The notes under the pieces are model-generated. The model saw only the letters and a list, made by a program, of their open reading frames with translations, made no database searches and was not told the origin of the DNA. Positions 34,118 through 46,945 of a stretch of 64,000 nucleotides of DNA are shown here, one piece after another. The stretch is taken from the NCBI GenBank assembly GCA_035578175.1, contig JAQMRL010000002.1:130264171-130328170 (forward strand). Direction: 5' to 3'. A program made the translations under genes and the position numbers. Source of the stretch: Catonia carolina. Lineage: Eukaryota > Arthropoda > Insecta > Hemiptera > Achilidae. The first letter of the stretch is position 1, and every line of letters starts with the position of its first letter.

Positions 34118-34800
34118 TATACATCTTCTTCTTGATGTGCCTATCCGTTACGAATGTTGGCGATCATCATGGCAATCTTCATCTTGTCTGCAGCAACTCG
34201 GAAAAGCCGTACCGAAGTTGTATTGTACCAGACTCTCAGGTTCTTCAACCAGGATGTTCTTCTTCTACCTGGTCCCCGCTTTCCAAAAATTTTCCCTTGT
34301 AGAATGGCTTGCAGGAGGGCATATCTGGTTGCATTTCTCATAATGTGCCCGAAGTACTGTAGCTTTCGAGACTTGATAGTGGTCAGTACCTCCCGATTCT
34401 TCCCCATTCTTCTGAGAACCTCTTCATTTGTTACTCGATCAGTCCAAGGGATCTTTAGTATTCTCCGGTATAGCCATATCTCAAACGCTTCCAATTTCTT
34501 GCACATATCCTCGTTCAGGGTCCACGATTCAGCACCATAAAATAGAACAGAGAATAAAACAGAACAGAGAACATTTATTATACATAACTCCTCCAAACCA
34601 TTTAGGACCTCTTTAAACCAATTGTTCTGTTTTATATCTTCAAAAATAAGTAGGAAAATTTTTTCACGAGCCTGGTTTCCGTCAATCTTGATATTTGACC
34701 AAAAAAAGACAACTCTTCTTTTTCGCATTGTATCTATCATTGGCGCATATTCCCGGTAAACTACCACGTTAGGCAATAATCGCAGCCACTGGCCATCCAC
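34118..34800 (-). pseudogene. RTE/BovB-like LINE C-terminal end, 5'-truncated
   Basis: The open minus-strand frame of about 219 codons has VLFYGAESWTLNEDMCKKLE, IWLYRRILKIPWTDRVTNEE, VLRRMGKNRE, LQYFGHIMRN, GRRRTSWLKNL and ends MMIANIRNG before the stop, then GAAGAAGATG. These are the post-reverse-transcriptase blocks of RTE-type LINEs. The first part of the frame (MDGQWLRLL...) has no clear similarity. No catalytic reverse transcriptase motif is present, so it is a dead truncated copy. A shorter relative lies at 16.3-16.4 kb. Confidence 0.75.
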
Positions 34801-35426
34801 TTAGTATTTTTGGTTGATAAATTGTCCTTATGATTCTTGTCACACTTCTGCAATTTATCTGTCGATCTGAAAGATTACCTTAATTAAAAATAAAACCCGG
34901 AAAGTACTTCATTGAGCAAACAATTAATAAACGAAGAACATTCAGAGTACTAAATAGTAATAAACATAACTAACAATAAAAACAAACACAATAATTATAT
35001 ACTGTAATACAGTACCATCATTATAATCCAACAAAATACAGTTACTATTTCATAAGCCCATTAATTGGAATAATGTCTACGTAAAGTGATAGTGTATTGA
35101 GAAAGGTAGGTACCGTACTTGAAAACTACATATAAAACATCATAAATTCTAAGTACTTTTCACCAGCGCATTCCTTTCACTAAAATAAAACGAGGAGTGG
35201 TTTTAAAGTCATGCTACACATGTGATCAAAATCCTTGACCTACGAATCCGAGAGAAACTTACCAACTACACTATTAATAATGTGAAAAAAAAAACAATAT
35301 TTATAAACGCTGTACGCAACTTATATTATGAAATACTTAATAAGGTAACGTACGGTAAATCCAGTAATTACTTTTTGTATGTAGTTTTATTAAATGTTAT
35401 TATTCTAATTCGGATTTTATAAAAAT
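34801..35426. other. intron, nothing recognised
   Basis: AT-rich unique sequence. Confidence 0.45.
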
Positions 35427-36250
35427 TTCAACATCAAGCTGATGTAAAACACTCACACTACATCCTCTTACCAATGTAATTAATGAAAAACAACCTAATT
35501 TTAATCATGGAAAAATTATGGTTAATGAAAATCGATATGTGTTGAACTTTTATTTGGATGAGAAAAATATGGAAAATCACTAGTTGACGTTAAACTAAGC
35601 TCTGCAGAAAAAACTGTTTGAAATAAAAGTTGTAAGTGGTCGCCTCCGTAGCGTCGTGGTAGCGTGACAGCCTAAAACGCGCGGAGGTCCCAGGTTCGAT
35701 CACCGGCTAGGGTCTGGAAATTAAAAGTGGAACCCACCGTTAGTCGCTAATAATCAAGCTGTTAATGGGACTAAACAGAGTTGAGTTGGGTTCCATAACT
35801 TTGATTATACAAAAACTGGCTGTAAATGCATATTACGGCCGCAATCTTTCATCACGAGAGCACAATCCCTACAAAATTTCAGCAAACATGCCGCTCACCC
35901 CATCTTGTAGAACACAGAAATGAAGTAAATCTGGCGATTTTAAACGAAATCGTACGAGCCGTTTTTGAGAAAATTGCAAAAAGTAAAAGTGCTAGTTCCG
36001 GTTAAGACAGATTTTGAAGACAATGTTCGTAGCGGGTTCTTTCATGGTACCTAATTTAAATCCCAGGTTTAAACTCCATACGATTCTCCGTTTTTTTAGT
36101 TATTTCGTTCACACACAGACCAATCGGTAAAAACATTTTTTTGGGTTCAGGGGACATGAAAACGTGTATTTTCTGTGTAAACTGTACTTCGAAAAATCGA
36201 AATGAAAACAATAATTTCCTTTCCTACATTATTCACAAGCACGAGAATAT
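35427..36250 (-). repeat. repeat family F, inverted copy split by a SINE
   Basis: Diverged inverted F copy from GTAAAACACTCACACTACAT to the end near TACATTATTCACAAGCACG. A family C SINE (35638-35797) interrupts it. Confidence 0.82.
35638..35797 (+). repeat. SINE family C, copy 2
   Basis: GTAGCGTCGTGGTAGCGTG (box A) and AGGTTCGATCACCGG (box B), then GTCTGGAAATTAAAAGTGG and AACCCACCGTTAG. Nested in the F copy. Confidence 0.78.
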
Positions 36251-36837
36251 AAAAATAAATTACACAAAATAATCTATATATCTGAATATTGCTATTGAAA
36301 ATGAACACTGGAAATTTTTATTTTCATTTTCCCTTTCTGTTTGAGGATTAGGACCGTTCTTTTGAAGATTAATGTGAGATGACACAACGAAACGTGGGAT
36401 TACAGTGGATTAAATTTATAGCAGTACGTACGCAGTTAACAATGAAAAGTTTTGGATTTTATTCATTTCGTAGAAAAGTAATTATCTTTAGACAATGTAA
36501 CTAAACTTAATCTAAAATAATGAGAATTGAGCTTTAAACACCTAGCTAATAGAATTAATACTTATCACGCAGCTATTTATTTACAAATGCATAATTTAAA
36601 CTACGATTTAATTTATAGTGTTTTTATTGTCAATATTAAAACAATTTTTTTTATATACTCAATAATATTATAGAACGTGGTTGATTAAACAGAAAATAAC
36701 AGTATTAGCAGTTACTGTAGGTAGTACTAGTAATTTCTGATGGTGTTGGCAAACTAATACTTTGGTAATTGGAAAGAAAAATTTTAAACGATTCATACAG
36801 AGCACAGCCCCTTCAAAATTTAATTACGTTTCCGTAA

Positions 36838-37010
36838 CTTTGATTATACAAAAAAGTACCGTAAATGCACATTATGGCCGCAATCTTAAAACAAACCAGG
36901 GCCTTGAAAACGTACTATATTTCCTGTGTAAACTGTACTTCGAAAAATCGACATGAAAACAATAATTTCCTACCCTACATATTCACAACCACGATAAATA
37001 AAAATAAATT
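36838..37010 (-). repeat. repeat family F fragment with internal deletion
   Basis: Joins AATGCACATTATGGCCGCAA directly to ACTTCGAAAAATCGACATGA, sites several hundred bases apart in full copies. Confidence 0.75.
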
Positions 37011-37180
37011 ACACAAAATAATATCTAAAATGTTTATGCTAAACACCCGTATAAATAAATAAACTGGGATTCTATTATCAATAAAAATAAAAGTTACTAT
37101 AAACAAAGTTTTAAAAACGCCTCGTTTTCCGTCAATACACCATTTTATACTTCAAGGAGATTTTTATTGAAAGATTAAAT

Positions 37181-37509
37181 GTTATTGTTTAGGTCATCAG
37201 CCAAAACGTTGGTTTGAACTTCTAGAAGTTTTACCAAGTAAAATGAGGAGTGAGGTGGTTTATCATAGGATTGAGTGGAAACGTAAGCTTATCAGCATGC
37301 CAGGCCTTCTGAGAAGCATCCACTTTTCACCTTGCAAATGGCACCTTCACTTCATTCACAATTGGATTGAGTGGAAACGTATGCTTATCAGCATGCCAGG
37401 CCTTCTGAGAAGCATCTACTTTTCACCCTGCAAATGGCACCTTCACTTCATTCACCTCCAGGGTCTGGCTGTAGAATGAAATTCATTACTCTCAGAGGAG
37501 ATAACTGTA
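37181..37509 (-). repeat. repeat family A, copy 6, with internal 96-bp duplication
   Basis: The segment GGATTGAGTGGAAACGTA... at 37268-37363 is repeated in tandem at 37364-37459. The AGAACAGAAG-side end is missing. Confidence 0.85.
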
Positions 37510-37678
37510 ACTAGATGTAACGTAGCTTTACAAAATTTGGTACATTTGTTCATGTAACAAAAATATAATAAAAGGCATACCTATAATTACGAACTACAAA
37601 AATTATATTTCCAAATGGTACCCCTAAGGAGACGAAAATGGTGTTCAACCCTTAAACCAATATATTTATCGTTTGCTA

Positions 37679-38020
37679 AGTTCCAGACGAGTTAGAGGCT
37701 GAATTTCGGTGAGGTTATTTATGGTGCAACTAAAAAAAATTATCCCTTAACAATTTACAAATTGTACCCTTAAAAGATTGAAAAGGGTATCCAACATTTG
37801 TTATTTACCAAGTTCCGCATGACTTAGCTGGCTGAAACTTGATGGAGAGTTACATATAGTGACGCTAAAAAAATTAACACTTCAACGATTTCAAAAATTT
37901 ACCCGTCAGTGTTAAAAGGGTGTAAAAAAACCATAAATATTTTCAGTTTACTCAGTTACAGACGAGGTAGATGGCTGAAACTCGGTGATGTTACCTATAG
38001 TGGACCTAAAATAATTATGT
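37679..38020. repeat. degenerate three-unit tandem repeat
   Basis: AGTTCCAGACGAG..., AGTTCCGCATGAC... and AGTTACAGACGAG... start at 37679, 37811 and 37954, each followed by a similar GGCTGAA---GGTGA---TTA pattern and CTAAAA. Unit spacing is 132 and 143 bp; the units have diverged. Confidence 0.65.
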
Positions 38021-38107
38021 TATATAAAAAAATTGGCCACAAAACCGTTTAAAAAAAATTTACTCCAGAAATTACTCCAGATAGGGTAATATCTTAACCC
38101 AGGATTT

Positions 38108-38640
38108 GTATTTGGATGAGAAAAATATGAAAAAATCATTAATTTATGCTAAACTACGCTCTGTAGAAAAAAATGCTTGAAATAAAATTTGTACCTTTTT
38201 AAAAATTGTACAATTTTGATTAAATAAAATTGCCGTAAATCCATATTACGGCCACAATCTTTAAAACAAAAATTTTTTATAACGAGAGCACAGCCCACTA
38301 TAAATTTCAGGACACATAACGGTTACCCTACCATGTAGAGCACAAAAATCTAGTAAATAAGGCAATATCAAATAAAATCGTTGAATCCACTTTTGAAAAA
38401 AGTGAAAAATCGCATGAATAAACTGCTATTTTCACTTGGCAGATATTGACGCAAAAATTCGTGTCGGTTCCCTTGTAGTTTTAACTTACGTTCAATGTTT
38501 AAACTTAGTACGATTTTCCATACTGGAATTATTTTGTTCGCGCGCGCGCGCACACACACCGATCGGTAAAAACATGTTTTTTGGGTACAGGGGATGCGAT
38601 AAGAATTTTTCATACAGAGCAAGAGAAAGTAAGAAAATCC
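38108..38640 (-). repeat. repeat family F, diverged partial copy
   Basis: CTAAACTACGCTCTGTAGAA, CCGTAAATCCATATTACGGC and a CG/CA-rich tract at about 38539-38558 match F in inverted orientation. Clearly older than the other copies. Confidence 0.7.
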
Positions 38641-38751
38641 TTTTCGTGAGACGACGCGTCTTACGGCTGGTGGAAATTTAAAAAAGGTTTACCTTTGACA
38701 CATGGCAAAAACCATTAGTGATTTATGTATCTATTGTATAAGAGGAAAATT

Positions 38752-39080
38752 GAATGACACTATTATTTTTGTTTCCAAATTCCCGGCTTTAAGTTCTTAC
38801 GGTCGAAACCGGAACTTCCAATTCAATCCAAGGCCACTAATTTTAGTGTATATTACGAATCCGTAAACCGGTTGACAGATAGTTACGATTTCTGTATATT
38901 TTCTTTAAAAGGAATAGAATGACACCATTTTTGTTCCCAAATTTCGATTTCTTGACTTCCGGTTTTGGGTCACTTCCGGTTGAAACCGGAACTTCAAATT
39001 CAAGCTACGCCCACTAACGTTTTGTGTAGATTACGAATCCGAAAACCTTTTGTTACTATATCCTGTAGATTCTAACATCT
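38752..39080. repeat. degenerate two-unit tandem repeat, about 165 bp
   Basis: Units start GAATGACAC at 38752 and 38917; both contain GAAACCGGAACTTC and GATTACGAATCCG-type segments. Confidence 0.65.
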
Positions 39081-39744
39081 GGGTGTGACAGACGGACCAC
39101 GGAAAATTATGACAATTTTAAAAATTGCTACTAATTAGTACAGAAGAGGAATCTCTGAACTGATTAAACTTAAGTTATTATTTTTCATGTTAACAAATTA
39201 TTTGTACAAAAATACAAGTTAAGTAGAATTCTAGTTATTTAAAAATTGGAACAGAACAAACGTGATTATTTTCCGAGAATTATTATTATCATCAAAATGA
39301 TTCCCGTTTATCCATAATGACGTAGGGACCTGCGTATGATAAATTACAGTCTAATATAGGAAGACATTTACCACAACATGACACTGGATGTTTATTACGT
39401 ATACAATGTACAGGAAAAACCATTCTTCCCACAAAAATAATATTAAAAAAAAATCAACTACCGTATAAGATAATTTATTAACCAAGCGAAACGGTAATGA
39501 ATCATAAAATTTAACAATGGAAAGTATCACGGGTCACTAACGACCGACCAACCACTAGGGCACGAAAAACTTCAGCTCTGTTATAATTTCAACTAAATAT
39601 GAATCGGGCTTTATCAAACTGTTTACGACCAACGTACAAATACTTTCTTTTAAAAATAAAATACTTCACAAAGTTAATTAATAATAACAATTATAATTAT
39701 TTATATATTTCCCAATAAATAATTAATATACATATAAATACATG
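39081..39744. other. intron, nothing recognised
   Basis: AT-rich unique sequence. Confidence 0.45.
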
Positions 39745-40136
39745 TGTTGTTCAGGACAACAACCGAAAGACTGGTTTGAACCTCTAGAGGGTTTACTAAG
39801 TAAAAATGAGGAATGAGGAGGTTTACTATTGCCTTCCTCGCTGAGTTAAAAGAGTAAGCTTATCAGCATGCCAGGCCCTCCGAAAAGCATCCACTTTCCA
39901 CCCTGCAAATAACACCTTCATTCCATTCACCACAGGGTTTGGCTGTACAGTGAAATTCATTACTCTCAGAAAAGATAACTCTGACTAGTGTTTTCTGCAT
40001 CTCTACCTCTTCTGTTCTTAAATAGTTCAGTCTTATAATTGGCTGACTATGTGATAAGAAATAGAATTATTTTTTGTAGCCCTTGGACCAACAGATCGAG
40101 TGCAATTAATTTAACACTCCACATGCCCGTTACTGG
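39745..40136 (-). repeat. repeat family A, copy 7 (full length)
   Basis: Inverted copy from GTTGTTCAGGACAACAACC to CTCCACATGCCCGTTACTGG. Confidence 0.88.
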
Positions 40137-40325
40137 AAAATATAAATACATAACACACATTTATCTCTAGTTTTTAATTTATGCACAAAGTATGAAACGA
40201 AGCCTGATCAAAATAAAAACATTTTCGTTATTCTTCGGTATTTTGATTCTGGACAACCAGGTGTTTGAAAAAAGAAGCATTAAATTGACCTATCCTAAGA
40301 AATCATAGTTGGCTAGGTAGGTTAA

Positions 40326-41377
40326 GGGAGAGGTCTGGGTTGAAAAAACAGAATTTTTTTTAACAAATTTGTTTTTTCGACTGAATATGAATTCAAAATT
40401 GTTCTGAATAAAATCGTATAATTACTTTGTTTTATTACCACGGTTTCGTGATTTTCTTTTCGAAAATTTACTGCATTCAAATTTTATTAAATATCTTCTT
40501 TTGGATTTGAGATATTTCGACATGGTTTTATGGCATTCAAAATCCCGTTTTATTCTTTGTTATTTAATACAGATTGTAGTACTACGAAAACTAGTCAGTT
40601 GTTGAAATCAGGCTATGTTTCTAATTTCACATTCCAAGCCCAGGGCATAGTTGTTCTTTTAAAACTTATTCTCAAAAATTGTTTTTTTTGTTATTTTTGA
40701 TTTGTGTACACTGCAATCAGTTCAATTTAGAACAATAAGCAACCCCATGACCCAATGAAATGAGGATGATATGTATGATGTGTAATTGAGATGTAGTCTT
40801 GTATAAATCCAGGCCGACAATTCCTGAGAGAGTATGTTTAATTGAACCCAAACCGATTAAAGTTCACCGGTAACCAGTGTCTAATATTCAAATCCGAATA
40901 AAAGTAGCTTAATATAAAAATTGTAATTCCGTTTTTCTATAAATGCTAAAATAATCATAACTTGAATTTAAACTGAGATAAATTAATTTCTTTCCACTGA
41001 TTCAGCAAATTTTGCTCTAATAAACATTGTATAATATAGAATAACTCAGCAGAAAAGTTTCATGGAGTTTAAAAAAAGTTGAAATAACGAAACAAAAATT
41101 GAAAATTAATAAAAATGTATTTAGAAAGTATATTTTATGATCAATACTGTTAAGACTTTGCTCTTTTTCCTGTTTTTAAATCAAGTTGATTAAATATATA
41201 TCAACTGAGATAGGACTGTTTCATGAAACACTGCGTTTTCACTCCTCCCTCTATGAAAGGAGTTGTGGTGGTGATAAAATTAAGAAAATTTAGGAAAAAA
41301 CTCTCCTTTGTGCCCATGATGAATTAATAAAATATTAAGTACTCCATCAAAGAAAAAAAAATGTTTAGACTTACTCC
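40326..41377. mobile_element. TTAA-target element H3, split by a SINE
   Basis: TTAA at 40322-40325 and 41378-41381; ends GGGAGAGGTC and CTTACTCC. The interior is collinear with H2 except for the family E insertion at 40698-40911. Confidence 0.72.
40698..40911 (-). repeat. SINE family E, copy 5 (head missing)
   Basis: Inverted partial copy from TTGTGTACACTGCAATCAG to CGAATAAAAGTAGCTT, inside H3. Confidence 0.85.
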
Positions 41378-41432
41378 TTAACAAAAACACAAAGTACAAA
41401 AAGTTACAAGAAAGTGTATAGAATTTTTTACG

Positions 41433-41594
41433 TTCTCTTGCCTATATGAATATATAGGAAGGAAAGTATTGTTTTCATGTCGATTTTTCGAAATCAAGTT
41501 TTCACCGGATCTATACGTTTTCAGACCCCCTGAACCCAAAAAAACATGTTTTTAGCGATTGGTCTGTGTGTGTGTGTGTGTGTGTGCGTGTGTG

Positions 41595-41632
<38 letters not shown>

Positions 41633-42425
41633 CAGAATATCTCAAGAACGGAACATCGTACGAACTTCAAACTTGAAACTTAAGTTACATACCACTACCG
41701 GACCCGACACGAACATTTTCATCAAAATCCGTCAACCGGAAGTAGTAGTTTATTCGTGTAATTTTTCACTTTTTTGCGATTTTCTCAAAAACTGGTCCTA
41801 CGATTTTTCTTTAGATCGCCTGGTTTACTCATTTTTTTATGCTCTACGTTCTACAAGATAGGGTAGGCGCCATGTTTGCTGAAATTCTCGGTGAGGCTGT
41901 TTTCACGTAAAGAAATAGTTTTTTTAAGATAACGGCTTCATTATAAATTTTAGCGCAAAAACTTATATAATAAAAGTTGTAGAGAATTAAAAAACCTATA
42001 ACTCTTATTTCAAACATTTTTTTGTATAACGCTTAGTTTAGCGGTAACTAGCGATTTTCCGTTTTTTTTTCTCACGAAAACGTGTGAAAAATCTATTTTT
42101 TAAGATTTCGGCCTTAGTATGCATTTTACGACAAAAGTGTACACGATTAATTTTATAGGAAATAAAAAGATCTACAACTTTTATTTAGAGCATTTTTCTC
42201 TACAGAGCCTAGTTTAGTGTGAAAGAGTGATTTTCCGTATTTTTAAGCCGAACTGAGTTCGATTTTCATTTTGCGTCTTTCAGTCATGATTAAAATAAGG
42301 TTATATTTTTAGAGGTTAGTTTTTTGTTTATTTTTAATGTTTTATTACTAATGTTATGTTATATTGTTAATTATTTGCATTGGCAAGAGAAAGTTGTGTG
42401 AGTGTTTCACACCAGATTTTTTTTT
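41433..42425 (+). repeat. repeat family F, full copy with long GT tract
   Basis: From TTCTCTTGCCTATATGAATA to GTTTCACACCAGATTTTTT. It carries a GT-rich tract of about 74 bp at 41559-41632 and pairs with the inverted copy at 42871-43795. Confidence 0.92.
41559..41632. repeat. (GT)n microsatellite inside family F
   Basis: Mostly GT units with a few GC interruptions. Other F copies have short GT/CA or CT tracts at the same position, so the microsatellite is part of the element. Confidence 0.95.
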
Positions 42426-42870
42426 GTTGGTAAAATTACATTACTGTGAATAGATAAATGATTTGAACGGACCGTATTTAAACAGACAAACGAAGCACAC
42501 GCCTACACAATGGAAGGGCGAAAGATTAGAAGAGAAATACTGATTACTGGGTCAATGGTACGTACTGGTGTACAGTATACGACGTGGAGCCCACTAACAC
42601 TATTACAACTAGCGTCCTATCAATCTGTCTGTCTTCACTGCTGGCTCACAATTTCCTCAATTGAAATCACAGACTGATAGGCTTTATTCGGAGAATGGAC
42701 GGCACACAAACAAACCTACGCACTTGATGGACTTTACCCTAAACTCACAAAATAAAAGACAAATCTTCACTCAAATATCAACTTTACAAAAAAAAACTTA
42801 AAACCAAATACATAAACACTAGCAAACTTCAATCACATGATCGATACAATATAAACACCACAAAAAAAAA

Positions 42871-43795
42871 TCTAGTGTGAAACACTCACACAACTTTCTC
42901 TTGCCAATGCAAATAATGAACAATATAATCTCACATTAGTTATAAAATATTAGAAACAAACAAAAAAACTAACCTCAAACAACATAACCTTATTTTAATC
43001 ATGAGTGAAAGACGATAAATGAAATATCAACCTTAGTTTGGCTTAAAAATACGAAAAATCACTCTTTCACGCTAAACTAGGCTCTGTAGAGAAAAATGCT
43101 CTAAATTAAAGTTGTAGATCTTCTAATTTCCTATAAAATTGATTATATTATGCACGTTTGTCGTAAAATGCATACTAAGGCTGAAATCGTAAAAAAATCT
43201 ATTTTATAAGTTATCGTGAGAAAAAAAACAGAAAATCGCTAATTACCGCTAAACTAAGCGTTATACAAAAAAATGTTGGAAGTAAAAGTTGTAGGATTTT
43301 TTATTGTCTACAACTTTTATTATATACATTTTTGCGCTAAAATGCATAATTAAGCCGCAATCTTTAAAAAACAATATTTTTACGTGAAAATAGCCTCACC
43401 AAGAATTTAAGCAAACATGGCGCCTACCCTTTCTTGTAGAGCATAACAAATTAGTAAACCAGGTGATTTTTAAAAAAAATCGTAGGACCAATTTTTGAAA
43501 ACTCGCAAAAAAGTGAAAAATTACACGAATAAACTACTACTTCCGATGACAGATTTTGATGAAAATGTTCGTGTCGGGTCCGGTAGTGGTATGTAACGTA
43601 CGTTTCAAGTTCGTACGATGTTCCGATCTTGAGATACTCTGTTCAGACACACACACAGACCAATCGGTAAAAACATGTTTTTTGGGTTCAGGGGGTCTGA
43701 AAACGTGTAGATCCGGTGAAAACTCGATTTCGAAAAATCGATATGAAAACAATACTTTCCTTCCTATATATTCATATAGGCAAGAGAAAGTAATA
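42871..43795 (-). repeat. repeat family F, full inverted copy
   Basis: Starts AAATCTAGTGTGAAACACTC and ends GGAAAGTATTG-type sequence plus TATAGGCAAGAGAAAGTAAT. It is the mirror partner of the 41433-42425 copy, 445 bp away. Confidence 0.92.
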
Positions 43796-44883
43796 TGAGA
43801 CAGTTTCTTGAAAAATTAAAAGTTGTTTAATTTATACATAACTGAATGTTGACTCCCCAAATAAATTTGAAAACCATCATCATATCGGACAGATTAGGGT
43901 ATAAGTTTGTTAGAACTATTTTGTAATGTTGTAATACAACACCTGTGCACTACACAGATGAAACTATGGAACAGTTTTTACTGTAAGTCGTGTTTACTGT
44001 AAATTATACATAGCCACGGAATAAAATGATTTTCCATTCTTTCCAACAAGTTTTAGGCGTAGGACATAATGATTCCCGCTATATTCGCGGCCATTACGAC
44101 CTTAAAAATCATGAAAACTTATCACAATTAACTGAAAAAATTAAAAATTAAGGATACGTAGGCCCGAACTAGCTACAGATATTAAAAACTTCAATGAAGA
44201 ACAAAAAAAACCCAGCATATTGAAGGAAGAATAGAGAAACCTACGGCGAAAAAGTTAAGAATATGAACTTCTAAGATAAAATTCACAATACAAAATTTGT
44301 AACATTACAAAAAAAATTTAAAACAAAAATCTTAAGTCATGACACTTTAATTATGTAAATTTTGTTTTTAACATACGCCACTAATCGTGCTTCAGAGATA
44401 TAGAGGACACTTAAACACAGACTGGCGCATGATACACAATATTCTTTTTTTTTAAACAAGAACATCTCAAATGATTTTTTTACTCTACTGCTACAGTCGA
44501 AATTAATTCAGCAAGAGAGTACTACTGCAGACCTTTAGAAAGGACTCGTACTCGACCTGAAAAGTACGTAGTAACAAACACAACCCTTACAAAAAACCCC
44601 AACTGAACTATACATTACAGAATAAATACCCCTCAGTATGGTGAATTAAGATTTGCAACAAATCTGAATTTGGAGTTACTTTAATACATTTATAATGCCG
44701 AAGTACCGATTATTTTTAACTAATTAGGCCTATAAATAACATAAAAATAAATAAATAATTATAATAATAAATATAAATAATATTTATAACTTCTTGCACA
44801 CAAATATACTCAATAAATAATTCATGCCATTAATTATCTACTGCGACAAAGATATAAAATAAAAATTTTTATAAATGAAATAG
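43796..44883. other. intron, nothing recognised
   Basis: AT-rich unique sequence. Confidence 0.45.
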
Positions 44884-45269
44884 ATGCTCATAACGGACAA
44901 GTGGAGTGTTAAATTAATTGCACTCGATCTGTTGATTCCAGGGCTACAAAAAATAGTTCTGTTTCTTATCACATAGCCAGCCAATTATATTATTGAACTA
45001 TTTAAGAACAGAAGAGGTAGAGGTATGAAAGAAACTAGTCAGAGTTATCTCCTCTGAGAGTAATGAATTTCACTATACAGCCAGACACTGTGGTGAATGA
45101 AATGAAGGTGTTATTTGCAGGGTGGAAAGTGGATGCTTTTCGGAGAGCCTGGCATGCTGATAAGCTTACTCTTTCAACTCAGCGAGGAAAGCCACCTCAC
45201 TCCTCGTTTTTACTCAGTAAAACCTCTAGAGGTTCAAACCAGCCTTTCGGCTGTTAACCTAAACAACAA
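44884..45269 (+). repeat. repeat family A, copy 8
   Basis: From TGCTCATAACGGACAAGTGG to CCTAAACAACAA, with a small deletion near the CACCTCACTCC segment. Confidence 0.88.
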
Positions 45270-45496
45270 ATGAAATTGGCAAAAACTATCAATCAATAGA
45301 TTAATAATGAAACAAATAGGAAATGGATTAAAAAATTGACTATCAAGGTAGATCGACAACAATACTTTATACAGATTGAAAGAAAATTACTATAGTAATC
45401 CTAGATTAGGAAACTGGGGTTACATTTATTATTTAATAAGCATTCTAAAAGTTTCAAAAAAATTTCAATTTTTTTCTTAAAGTGATGTCTATTTTT

Positions 45497-45635
45497 GGCT
45501 TCTACGCCAATGGTCTCGGGTTCGATTTCCGGTCAGGTCTTGCAATTTTTATCGTTCATTTTTATCTATTACCATTCACCGAGAGAATTAGCCCTGATGT
45601 GGACCACAGTCGGAAGTAAAACAAGACAAAAATTT
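45497..45635 (+). repeat. SINE family B, copy 3
   Basis: TTGGCTTCTACGCC, GGGTTCGATTTCCGG and the family body; the 5' head is shortened. Confidence 0.75.
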
Positions 45636-46372
45636 GATCGCTACATCTAGTTCAACATTTTTGTACGAGTACACATAAATTTTGTACCCAGTGGTATTCA
45701 GTTCATGCTTGCCTGTCAGCTAGTCACCATACAAATTCGTTAGTCCAATCAACGTTACTCAAAAATTGAAAGGACTTTCTACCTGTCGAATGACAGGCGA
45801 CTGGTCTGAAAGCAAGGTTTTATTTATTTTTTTTTTGTAAAAAGGTTACAGATTAACTAAATTTTTGTACGAAAGGTAAATAAATCCAAAAAACTAATTT
45901 TTATCAGAAAATTAATCAAATCATGTATACTGAGTATATATCTACTGAGTAATATCGTATCTAAATTATTACAATTTATTCAGTTTAATAAAAAAGGGTT
46001 AGCAAAACGTACACCCTTTGTATAAATTATCACTATCTTTACTCGAATCAAACCGGGGGCGAAAACTATAAATAACAACTGCCAACGAACCACGCAGATT
46101 TTTACAACCCGTTTAGATATATAGACCTAATTCAAGAATTATCACAGTATTCTTTTAAGTAAATTAGTGGGAAAGAATTGGTGGGTTACATTTTGGAAGT
46201 TCACAACTTCCTTCTTACGTTTATTTTAAGCAGTAAAATTTGCTGAATTTTATTAGCGACTACAGTGGGGTACAGAACAACACCAGTTGGTTTAAACCGT
46301 GTAACATATTCTAAACTACAGGCGGGGACCGAACATGGACTTTCGACTTGCAGTCTTGTATGTTAGCTACCC
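45636..46372. other. intron, nothing recognised
   Basis: Moderately AT-rich unique sequence. Confidence 0.45.
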
Positions 46373-46418
46373 TTACTGTACGAGGAGACCTCTCTCCAGA
46401 GGTCTCCTCGTACAGTAA
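46373..46418. repeat. perfect hairpin, 21-bp arms, 4-nt loop
   Basis: TTACTGTACGAGGAGACC-type arm at 46373-46393, loop CTCC, and exact reverse complement at 46398-46418. Confidence 0.92.
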
Positions 46419-46721
46419 AAATAAATCTCCATTTATTTTAAAGAAAAAATGAAACAAAAAACTAAATCAAAAGAACGTTACTCAAGGGAGACGAATCCTT
46501 GAAAATAAAAATTTTCTGATCAGTTTATGTACAGTTCGGATTCGAGAAACAAGTCGTCAACTGGTAGTCCTGGCTCGTTTTCTAGCTGCGTTTTCGTTTT
46601 CTACGCCTAAAAATTTACATAATCCCGCACATCCGTATGGATCAGATTTCCTGATTTTTTTTAACGGTGTAATTTCATCCGAAACATAGAAATATTCCTC
46701 AAAATAACACTTCACAGCATT

Positions 46722-46896
46722 CATGGCCGGCCCGTTGGCGTAGTAGTTAGCGCAACTGGCTTCTACGCCGGGGTCCCGGGTTCGATTATCGGTCAGGTCT
46801 GGCATTTTTTCATCTCTCATTTTCATTATCATCACTATCCACCGTCTGCATTAGCAGAATTGCAGAACAGTCAGACGTAAAACAAAAAAAAACAAG
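46722..46896 (+). repeat. SINE family B, copy 4 (most complete)
   Basis: GGCCGGCCCGTTGGCGTAGT head, GCGCAACTGGCTTCTACGCC, box B GGGTTCGATTATCGG, body, and a tail after GTCAGACGTAAAAC. Confidence 0.87.
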
Positions 46897-46945
46897 TGAT
46901 TAGCGGTAAATTGTCAATAAAATACGGTTATATATATATATATTT

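Noticed and set aside
34154..34540. 128-codon plus-strand ORF
   Set aside because: Antisense shadow of the RTE-like LINE tail on the minus strand.
41559..41861. 100-codon ORF starting in a Cys/Val-rich stretch
   Set aside because: It is translation of a GT microsatellite and of family F repeat sequence.
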